Source: Pseudomonadaceae bacterium (GTDB lineage Bacteria; Pseudomonadota; Gammaproteobacteria; Pseudomonadales; Pseudomonadaceae). Taken from it: 64,000 bases of DNA. Where the stretch lies: assembly GCA_030602315.1 (NCBI GenBank), contig JAUVZY010000015.1, forward strand, positions 1-64,000. Reading direction: 5' to 3'. Position 1 is the first letter of the stretch. Each line of letters begins with the position of its first letter. The translations under genes and the position numbers were made by a program. The notes below the pieces were generated by a model. That model did not search any database and was not told the origin of the DNA. It saw only the letters and a list, made by a program, of their open reading frames with translations. This document shows positions 57,291 through 63,269 of the stretch, piece by piece.

Positions 57291-57650
57291 TCAGCTGCAG
57301 CTGCCTTCAAGACCGTTCAGGCCGGGGGTGTCCAGGCGCAGCATGTCCTTGTGGCGCAGGCCCTGGGCCTCGAGGCTGGCGGCGAAATCGGGGCTGAAGG
57401 GCTCGTCGTTCAGGTACCAGGTCGCCTGGCGCAGGTCGGCCTTGGCACTGTCGGGGTGGGCGGCGATGGCCGGCTGGACGATCTGGTCGAGCAGCTCGGC
57501 GAAGCTCATCTGCGGCTTCACCAGCAGGGCGAACGGCGAGCAGAACATCAGGTGGCGGTCCCAGCCGAGGTACAGCAGGCGGTGGCCGTGGAAGTTTTCT
57601 TCGAGGTCGCGCGGGGTGAAGCGGTACGCGCCGATGGCTTTGATGGTCAT
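57291..57650 (-). CDS. dmpO: Phenol hydroxylase component P4
   Basis: A 119-residue gamma-type subunit of the (alpha-beta-gamma)2 phenol hydroxylase. The diagnostic N-terminus is TIKAIGAYRFTPRDLEENFH followed by GHRLLYLGWDRHLMF; the C-terminal half is also typical. It stabilises the oxygenase component. It is separated from dmpN by 67 bp that hold a strong inverted repeat; the next gene, dmpP, starts 10 bp on. Confidence 0.96.
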   Translation of the reverse strand: MTIKAIGAYRFTPRDLEENFHGHRLLYLGWDRHLMFCSPFALLVKPQMSFAELLDQIVQPAIAAHPDSAKADLRQATWYLNDEPFSPDFAASLEAQGLRHKDMLRLDTPGLNGLEGSCS

Positions 57651-57694
57651 GAGGTGTCCCTTTTGTTGTTGGAATCGGGACGAAGCGGCGGTCA

Positions 57695-57714
57695 AGCCGC
57701 TCCGTGGAGCGGCT
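57695..57714 (-). repeat. Intercistronic hairpin between dmpN and dmpO
   Basis: A perfect inverted repeat AGCCGCTCC / GGAGCGGCT separated by 2 bp lies 3 bp downstream of the dmpN stop on the coding (minus) strand. There is no T-run. It may stabilise the upstream mRNA or cause partial termination. Confidence 0.6.
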
Positions 57715-57717
57715 GGG

Positions 57718-59253
57718 TCAGCTCGCTTTTTTCAGCGGCGCCAGGGGGGGCTCGCCCTTCCACAGCTGCCAGCGCTGGTGGTCCGGCGAGCCGAGGTACT
57801 CGAAGTTGTCCACGCCGAGCTCGATGTTGTAGTAGTCGCGCACCACCGACTCGACGTCGGCGCCGCCGCAGTTGCCCTGGTAGATCTGGTGCACCGGCAG
57901 CCAGGCCTGGACGTACTTTTCCGGCTCGTTCTTGAAGATGTCGCAGCAGCCGTCGGAGCAGAAGTGATAGCGCTCGCCCTCGTGCACGTGGCTGCGGTGG
58001 CTGATGCGCGTCGGGTCGCCCGGCTCGGTGAAGATGGTCGGGATCTGGCACACCTGGCACAGCTGCGGCAGGGTGGCGTTGTAGAAGCGCTGACCCTTCT
58101 GCTGCTGCTCGCGCCAGAAGGTGAAGCGGGCGCGGTAGTACTTGTCGAAGGTCTCCGGGTACTTGGCCGACAGCCAGTCCATCTCCTGGTCGGAGGGCAT
58201 CCAGGTGTGGAAGTTGGTGGCCTGGCTGTACTGGTAGAAGGTCGCCCAGGCCTGGTGGCTGACGTGCTGCTTGCCCTCCATGCACTGCTCGACGTACTTG
58301 GGCGGACGGATGCCGTAGCGCTCCAGGTCCTTGAACAGCGCGCCGCCGGCCTGCTCGAAGTAGACCTCCCAGGCCTCGGCCCAGGACATCACCTTATTGG
58401 GCAGCATGTAGTCCATCATCATGCCGACCAGGCTGAGCAGGCGGTTGCCGCGCCAGAACCACTTGTCGATCCAGCCCTGCACGATCGGCACGTTGTCCTC
58501 GTGCTGCTCGAGCATGAACTTGATCACCTCCAGGCCCAGGGTCATGTGCCGCGCCTCGTCCGACTGCGCGGAGAAGCCGAAGGTGACGGTGGCCATGTCG
58601 CCGTTGTAGGCGGCGCCGGACATGAACGGCACGAACAACAGGTTGGTCAGCACGTACTCGAAGGAGAACGAGATCGCGGTGAGGAACTCGAACGGCCCGG
58701 CGCTGCGCGCGTCGTCGAAGAACGACTTGGGCACCGAGAGGAACCACACCCGGTCGTGCATGTGGCTGAAGTCGTGCAGGCCGTTGAAGTGCTTGTTGTA
58801 GTGGCTCATCGCGTGGATCTGCGTCTGCACGTGACGCAGCTCGTCGATCGCCTGCATCTGGCAGGCGACCCGCGCACCGGCGCCGCCGAAATGCCGGCCG
58901 ACCCGGGCAAAGCCCTGGAACGCCTGGTACTCGCAGGGGCTGATGCCGGTGAGAAACAGCTTCAGCGCGTTGACATAGCGCGCATCGGAGATGCTCTGCT
59001 GGCCGTTGTTCTGGGCGAAGGCGTCGAGGATCGCGTAGAGCTTCTTCTCCTTCTCGGCCTGGTACTTCCAGTAGGCGTCCATGGTCAGGCGGAAGGGGTC
59101 CTCCCACTTGTCCCAGTCGGTGATCTTGATGCCCTCGAAGTGCTCGAACGGGAAGATGTCTTCCTTCTTCTGGTAGCTCGGCTCCCAGTCGAGGTCGCGG
59201 GTCAGGTAGCGGTACTTGTCCTTCAGGCCGAGCTTCTTCTTGTTGTCAGTCAT
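57718..59253 (-). CDS. dmpN: Phenol hydroxylase large oxygenase subunit P3
   Basis: A 511-residue alpha subunit holding the carboxylate-bridged di-iron centre that hydroxylates phenol to catechol. The iron ligands are Glu108 (PCEYQAF), Glu138/His141 (IDELRHVQ), Glu199 (FEYVLTN) and Glu233/His236 (SDEARHMT): two ExxH pairs and two single glutamates. A C-terminal cysteine cluster (LCQVCQIPT and HFCSDGCC) matches the zinc-binding region of these subunits. ATG at 59253 is 8 bp after GGAG; the GTG at 59256 is an alternative. Confidence 0.97.
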   Translation of the reverse strand: MTDNKKKLGLKDKYRYLTRDLDWEPSYQKKEDIFPFEHFEGIKITDWDKWEDPFRLTMDAYWKYQAEKEKKLYAILDAFAQNNGQQSISDARYVNALKLFLTGISPCEYQAFQGFARVGRHFGGAGARVACQMQAIDELRHVQTQIHAMSHYNKHFNGLHDFSHMHDRVWFLSVPKSFFDDARSAGPFEFLTAISFSFEYVLTNLLFVPFMSGAAYNGDMATVTFGFSAQSDEARHMTLGLEVIKFMLEQHEDNVPIVQGWIDKWFWRGNRLLSLVGMMMDYMLPNKVMSWAEAWEVYFEQAGGALFKDLERYGIRPPKYVEQCMEGKQHVSHQAWATFYQYSQATNFHTWMPSDQEMDWLSAKYPETFDKYYRARFTFWREQQQKGQRFYNATLPQLCQVCQIPTIFTEPGDPTRISHRSHVHEGERYHFCSDGCCDIFKNEPEKYVQAWLPVHQIYQGNCGGADVESVVRDYYNIELGVDNFEYLGSPDHQRWQLWKGEPPLAPLKKAS

Positions 59254-59269
59254 CACGCAGGCTCCGAAA

Positions 59270-59539
59270 TCAGTTCTTCCACTCGAGGACGAAACGGTCG
59301 TCGTCCTCGTCGACGTTGCCGCCGAGGGTGATCACGTCCAGGTGCATCTCCTGGATGTCCCAGGGGCGGCCGAATTTCTCTTCCATGGTGTCGCGGCGAA
59401 TCTCCAGGCGGCCTTCGGCCTCGATGCGGATCATCGCCGGCTGGTGCTGCACCACCGCGTGGGGGTTGTCCTGGGTGATGCCGTCCACCAGGTAGCGGGC
59501 GTTGTCGTTGTCTTGCAGGGCGATATAGACGAGGGACAT
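59270..59539 (-). CDS. dmpM: Phenol hydroxylase regulatory component P2
   Basis: An 89-residue cofactor-less effector protein (MmoB/DmpM family) that binds the oxygenase and is needed for coupled turnover. Typical sequence: SLVYIALQDNDNARYLVDGI, then IRIEAEGRLEIRRDTMEEKF and an acidic C-terminus GNVDEDDDRFVLEWKN. A clear AAGGAG precedes the ATG. It lies 11 bp after dmpL and 16 bp before dmpN. Confidence 0.97.
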   Translation of the reverse strand: MSLVYIALQDNDNARYLVDGITQDNPHAVVQHQPAMIRIEAEGRLEIRRDTMEEKFGRPWDIQEMHLDVITLGGNVDEDDDRFVLEWKN

Positions 59540-59550
59540 GACAGCGCTCC

Positions 59551-60540
59551 TTACTGGTTGAACAGGCCGAGCTTGGCCAGGCGGGTGGCGAAGTCCTTTT
59601 GCACCGCGGTCAGCGCGGCCTGACCCGGGCCCTTCTCGGCCAGCGGGGCGAGCGCCTCGACCACGCGGCCGCGCCAGTGGTCGATCCAGGCTTCGATTTG
59701 CGCGCGGTTCTCCGGGCTTTCGGCGGCCACGGTCTTGACCATGGCGTCCACCCAGCGCGAGGACTCGGCGAACCAGACGCGCATGAATTCGGTGAGCATG
59801 CCGACGTCGCCGGCGCCCTCGGCCGAGAGGGTTTCGTCGAACTTCTGGTACAGCAGCGGGTACAGCAGGCCGTCGAGCACCAGGTTCTGCAGCAGCGACA
59901 GCTCGAACCAGTCCTTGACCACCAGGCTGTCCTCCACCAGGCGGCGCAGCGGCTGCCACTCGGCGGCGTGCAGCCACTGCTGCTTGGCCTGATCCAGCGC
60001 CGCGCCGGTGCTGCCGTCGAGCATCAGGCCGATGCGCGAGAGGTACTGGGCGACGCCCAGGCGGTCCATGGCGTGGTAGATGTGGGCCTGGGTGATGGTG
60101 GTGGCCCAGCAGTCGGCGGAGATGCCGCTGTTGCTCATGTTGGCCGCCAGTTCGGCGTGGCGCAGCGGCACCAGCAGCTCGATCAGGCGCTGGCGCTGGG
60201 CCTCGGGCAGGCGCGCCAGCAGGTCGCGCTTTTCGCAGAAGGCGTAGTCGTGCTCGGCGGTTTCCTGCATGCGGGCGCGGGCCTGCACGTAGGTGCCGTA
60301 GTAGTACTGGCGCGGGTCGGAAACGGCGTACCAGTCCTGCATGCGCAGGCAGGTGCGGGTCGGATCGTTGAGCTGTTTGTCCGACTGCCACAGCGGGCGA
60401 TAGTGGAAGTTGATCTTCGCCTCGATGTCGTAGCTGGCCTCCTGATAACGGGTGGCCGGCTTGTCGCCGAAGCGTCGCCGGGTATGGCTGAAGGTCTGGC
60501 GGATCGGCTCCGCCGTATTGGTTTTGATCTCTATGCTCAT
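59551..60540 (-). CDS. dmpL: Phenol hydroxylase component P1 (beta subunit)
   Basis: A 329-residue beta subunit of the oxygenase, related in fold to the alpha subunit but without the di-iron ligands. Characteristic stretches are NFHYRPLWQSDKQLNDPTRT, DPRQYYYGTYVQARARMQET and ISADCWATTITQAHIYHAMD. It forms the dimer core with DmpN and DmpO. ATG at 60540 is used; the open frame continues upstream across the dmpK region in another frame and is not coding there. Confidence 0.96.
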   Translation of the reverse strand: MSIEIKTNTAEPIRQTFSHTRRRFGDKPATRYQEASYDIEAKINFHYRPLWQSDKQLNDPTRTCLRMQDWYAVSDPRQYYYGTYVQARARMQETAEHDYAFCEKRDLLARLPEAQRQRLIELLVPLRHAELAANMSNSGISADCWATTITQAHIYHAMDRLGVAQYLSRIGLMLDGSTGAALDQAKQQWLHAAEWQPLRRLVEDSLVVKDWFELSLLQNLVLDGLLYPLLYQKFDETLSAEGAGDVGMLTEFMRVWFAESSRWVDAMVKTVAAESPENRAQIEAWIDHWRGRVVEALAPLAEKGPGQAALTAVQKDFATRLAKLGLFNQ

Positions 60541-60590
60541 GTCACCGTACCGTCTTGTTTTTGTGTGTCCGGTTGCCAGGCAGGGGGCTG

Positions 60591-60857
60591 TCAGTGGTCG
60601 GTCGGTATTCGCCGTCCGGCCTTGCCGAAGCGCCACTTGACCATGTCCTCGTCCACCGCCGCGGCCATCGCCTCGTCCATCAACTCCACCCTGTTGTGCC
60701 GGCAGAACTGGGCGAACGCCTCGCGGGGCAGTACCAGCTCGACGAAGAGGTCCGGGTAGCCGATGGCGAAATCGAACTCGATGAACTCGGCGTCCGGCGC
60801 ACTGCGCAGGCGGACGTAGCGCTTGAGCTGGTCGAAGGGGATGTTCGCGTCGGTCAT
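60591..60857 (-). CDS. dmpK: Phenol hydroxylase assembly component P0
   Basis: An 88-residue first gene of the operon. DmpK proteins help the oxygenase assemble its active iron centre but are not needed for turnover. The family sequence is YVRLRSAPDAEFIEFDFAIG, YPDLFVELVLPREAFAQFCR, ending KWRFGKAGRR. ATG at 60857 lies about 29 bp downstream of the predicted sigma-54 transcription start. dmpL follows after 50 bp. Confidence 0.95.
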   Translation of the reverse strand: MTDANIPFDQLKRYVRLRSAPDAEFIEFDFAIGYPDLFVELVLPREAFAQFCRHNRVELMDEAMAAAVDEDMVKWRFGKAGRRIPTDH

Positions 60858-60896
60858 GGCGGCCTCTGGGGTTGCACTGCTGGCGCCAAGCGATGG

Positions 60897-60912
60897 AGCA
60901 ACGGCTATGCCA
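60897..60912 (-). promoter_or_regulatory. Sigma-54 promoter Po of the dmp operon
   Basis: On the minus strand: TGGCAT-AGCCG-TTGCT, with the essential GG-N10-GC spacing intact and only minor departures from TGGCAC-N5-TTGCA. It predicts a start of transcription near 60886. It is the only good -24/-12 match between dmpR and dmpK. Confidence 0.85.
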
Positions 60913-60942
60913 AGGCCGCCGAATGGCTCGGGCATCGCGTGT

Positions 60943-60955
60943 TAAGTGACTGTTT
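60943..60955 (-). promoter_or_regulatory. Possible IHF site in the Po region
   Basis: Minus strand AAACAGTCACTTA matches the IHF consensus WATCAA-N4-TTR with two mismatches. It lies between the upstream activator sites and the -24 element, where IHF-assisted looping is expected. Weak evidence on its own. Confidence 0.35.
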
Positions 60956-61036
60956 GCGAAAGGAAATTTAGCTGTCGGTGGGGCAGCGAACGGTCGCCGC
61001 GGGCGCGCGGCGCGGGGCCCGTCGCGGATAGGCGAA

Positions 61037-61052
61037 TTGATCATTTGCTCAA
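61037..61052. promoter_or_regulatory. DmpR-type upstream activating sequence (proximal to Po)
   Basis: TTGATCATTTGCTCAA is a near-perfect 16-bp inverted repeat of the DmpR/XylR type (TTGAnCA-N2-TGnTCAA). Its centre is about 158 bp upstream of the predicted Po start. Confidence 0.85.
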
Positions 61053-61067
61053 ATCGGCGCTAGGGTC

Positions 61068-61083
61068 TTGCTCAAATGCTCAG
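61068..61083. promoter_or_regulatory. Second, degenerate DmpR-type upstream site (distal)
   Basis: TTGCTCAAATGCTCAG is centred 31 bp (three helical turns) from the proximal site and shares its TGCTCA half-site twice as a direct repeat. The spacing supports a second DmpR site, although the dyad is imperfect. Confidence 0.65.
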
Positions 61084-61117
61084 GCGGGCGAGCCGGCCTC
61101 CGCGCCGAGGGCATCTA

Positions 61118-61143
61118 CTACCAAGGTGTTAATCATTTGGTAG
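61118..61143. repeat. Inverted repeat in the dmpR upstream region
   Basis: CTACCAA and TTGGTAG form a perfect 7-bp inverted repeat with a 12-bp spacer, 125 bp before the dmpR start. It could be an operator for the dmpR promoter or a leader hairpin. No known regulator was matched. Confidence 0.4.
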
Positions 61144-61267
61144 AACCGGAACCCGCTCACGCTCTTCCCTGTCGGACCAGGCGGCTTTACAGTCGCGGCA
61201 GGAGCATTAACGGACGCCTGCCGCCCAGGGAGCCGGAACCCCATACAAGAACAACAGGGGACGCCTG

Positions 61268-62968
61268 ATGGCCATCACGTACAAACCGCAGCTGCGCTAT
61301 TCCGATTTCCACGATCTGAGCAACCAGATCCGCTTCCAGAGCACCGAAGGCAAGATCTGGCTCGGCGAGCAGCGCATGCTGCTGATGCAGGTGTCGGCGC
61401 TGGCCAACTTCCGCCGCGAGCTGATCGAGCTGCTCGGCATCGAGCGCGCCAAGGGCTTCTTCCTGCGCATGGGCTACCAGTCCGGCCTCAAGGACGCCGA
61501 GCTGGCGCGCAAGCTGCGCCCCGACTCCTCCGAACTGGACATCTTCCTTGCCGGCCCGCAGCTGCATTCGCTCAAGGGGCTGGTCAAGGCGCGGCCGATC
61601 GAAGTCGATATCGACATCGAAAGCGGGCGCTTCCACGTCGAGGTGGAGTGGATCGACTCGTTCGAAGTGGAAATCTGCCAGAGCGAGCTGGGCCTGATGG
61701 ACCAGCCGGTGTGCTGGACCCTGCTCGGCTACGCCTGCAGCTACAGCTCGGCGTTCATGGGCCGCGAGGTGATCTTCAAGGAAGTCACCTGCCGCGGGCG
61801 CGGCGACGACCGCTGCCGGATCGTCGGCAAGCTGGCCGAGGAGTGGGGCGATACCGCCGACTTCAAGGCCTATTTCAAGAGCGACCCGGTGATCGAGGAG
61901 CTTTACGAGCTGCAGTCGCAGGTGGCCAACCTGCGCAGCCGGTTGGAGCGCCAGGACGGCCAGTACTACGGCATCGGCCTGTCGCCGGCCTACCAGCGCA
62001 TCTGCAAGACCATCGACAAGGCCGCGCGCGGCCGCGTGTCGGTGTTGATTCAGGGCGAGACCGGGGTGGGCAAGGAGGTCATCGCGCGCAGCGTGCACCT
62101 GCGCAGCGAGCGCGCCGAGCAGCCGTTCGTGGCGGTCAACTGCGCGGCGATCCCGCCGGATCTGATCGAGGCCGAACTGTTCGGCGTGGACAAGGGAGCC
62201 TACACCGGCGCCACCCAGTCGCGGATCGGGCGCTTCGAGCGGGCCAACGGCGGCACCATCTTCCTCGACGAGGTGGTGGAGCTGACCCCGCGCGCCCAGG
62301 CCACCCTGCTGCGGGTACTGCAGGAAGGCGAGCTGGAGCGCGTCGGCGGCGAGCACACCCGGCAGATCGACGTGCGCGTGATCGCCGCCACCAACGAGGA
62401 CCTGGCCGAGGCGGTCAAGGCCGGCAAATTCCGCGCCGACCTGTTCTACCGGCTCAACGTGTTCCCGGTACAGATCCCGCCGCTGCGCGAGCGCAGCGAG
62501 GACATCCCGCTGCTGGCCGAGCATTTCCTGCGCAAGTTCCACAGCGAGTACGGCAAGAAGACCCTGGGCCTGTCCGACCGCGCGCTGGAGGCCTGCATGC
62601 ACTACCACTGGCCGGGCAACATCCGCGAGCTGGAAAACGTCATGGAGCGCGGGGTGATCCTCACCGAAAGCAACGAGAGCATCAGCGTCGAGGCGCTGTT
62701 CCCGGGGCTGGTGGTCGACCATGGCGGCGGCGACGGGCTGTCCAGCGCCGGCGAGCTGATCCATCGGGACGAGCACGAGCCGCGCGGCTGGCTCGACCAG
62801 GTGTTCGCCAGCGGCGTCAGCCTCGACGAGGTGGAGGCCTCGCTGATGCGCGAGGCCATGCGCCGGGCGCAGAACAACATCTCCGGCGCCGCGCGCCTGC
62901 TCGGGCTGACCCGCCCGGCGCTGGCCTACCGGCTGAAGAAGATCGGCTACGACGAACCGGGCGCCTGA
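61268..62968 (+). CDS. dmpR: Phenol-responsive sigma-54 activator DmpR
   Basis: A 566-residue enhancer-binding protein. The N-terminal V4R-type sensor (about 1-210) binds phenols; the zinc site known from MopR is conserved at Cys149, Glu172, Cys175 and Cys183 (VCWTLL, FKEVTC, DDRCRIVG). A B-linker follows, then the AAA+ domain with Walker A GETGVGKE (about 263-270), the sigma-54 loop GAYTGA (about 310-315) and Walker B GGTIFLDEVVEL, and a Fis-type helix-turn-helix (NNISGAARLLGLTRPALAYR). It should activate Po divergently, and probably a second promoter at 63200. CAGGGGA 6 bp before the ATG serves as ribosome binding site. Confidence 0.97.
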   Translation: MAITYKPQLRYSDFHDLSNQIRFQSTEGKIWLGEQRMLLMQVSALANFRRELIELLGIERAKGFFLRMGYQSGLKDAELARKLRPDSSELDIFLAGPQLHSLKGLVKARPIEVDIDIESGRFHVEVEWIDSFEVEICQSELGLMDQPVCWTLLGYACSYSSAFMGREVIFKEVTCRGRGDDRCRIVGKLAEEWGDTADFKAYFKSDPVIEELYELQSQVANLRSRLERQDGQYYGIGLSPAYQRICKTIDKAARGRVSVLIQGETGVGKEVIARSVHLRSERAEQPFVAVNCAAIPPDLIEAELFGVDKGAYTGATQSRIGRFERANGGTIFLDEVVELTPRAQATLLRVLQEGELERVGGEHTRQIDVRVIAATNEDLAEAVKAGKFRADLFYRLNVFPVQIPPLRERSEDIPLLAEHFLRKFHSEYGKKTLGLSDRALEACMHYHWPGNIRELENVMERGVILTESNESISVEALFPGLVVDHGGGDGLSSAGELIHRDEHEPRGWLDQVFASGVSLDEVEASLMREAMRRAQNNISGAARLLGLTRPALAYRLKKIGYDEPGA

Positions 62969-62987
62969 GCGCGTTCGGCACCGACTC

Positions 62988-63026
62988 AAAAAAGGCGCCG
63001 CTCCGGCCAGGGGCGGCGCCTTTTTT
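62988..63026 (+). terminator. Rho-independent terminator of dmpR
   Basis: A 14-bp stem AAAAAAGGCGCCGC / GCGGCGCCTTTTTT with an 11-nt loop and terminal T6, starting 19 bp after the dmpR stop. It separates dmpR from the next plus-strand unit. Confidence 0.92.
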
Positions 63027-63044
63027 CATGCCCGCGGCGCGGGT

Positions 63045-63060
63045 TTGATCAATTGAGCGA
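63045..63060. promoter_or_regulatory. DmpR-type upstream site of a second promoter (distal)
   Basis: TTGATCAATTGAGCGA has a perfect left half-site TTGATCA and a degenerate right half (TGAGCGA against TGnTCAA). Its centre is 30 bp from the next site. Confidence 0.65.
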
Positions 63061-63074
63061 ACGCCTTGGGCGAT

Positions 63075-63090
63075 TTGATGATTTGCTCAA
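63075..63090. promoter_or_regulatory. DmpR-type upstream site of a second promoter (proximal)
   Basis: TTGATGATTTGCTCAA differs at one base from the proximal Po site TTGATCATTTGCTCAA. Its centre is about 118 bp before the -24 element at 63200. Confidence 0.75.
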
Positions 63091-63158
63091 CTGCCCGGCC
63101 CCGGTGGCCTGCCCGCGACGCCCCCGGCGCGCCCGCCTTCTGAAATAAAGCCCTTTTC

Positions 63159-63171
63159 TCTCAATGGTTTA
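63159..63171 (+). promoter_or_regulatory. Candidate IHF site of the second promoter
   Basis: TCTCAATGGTTTA matches WATCAA-N4-TTR with one mismatch. It lies between the two upstream sites and the -24/-12 promoter. Confidence 0.5.
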
Positions 63172-63199
63172 AGCGCGTTCTGCGGCCCTGTCGCAGGCG

Positions 63200-63215
63200 T
63201 GGCACAGGCATTGCT
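63200..63215 (+). promoter_or_regulatory. Sigma-54 promoter, consensus match
   Basis: TGGCAC-AGGCA-TTGCT fits the -24/-12 consensus (TGGCAC-N5-TTGCW) at every defined position. The predicted start is near 63226, leaving a leader of about 44 bp before the ATG at 63270. Confidence 0.85.
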
Positions 63216-63269
63216 AAACACCTGCCAGCCGCTTTTTAAACAAAAACAAGATAGTGGTGGTGATCCGTG

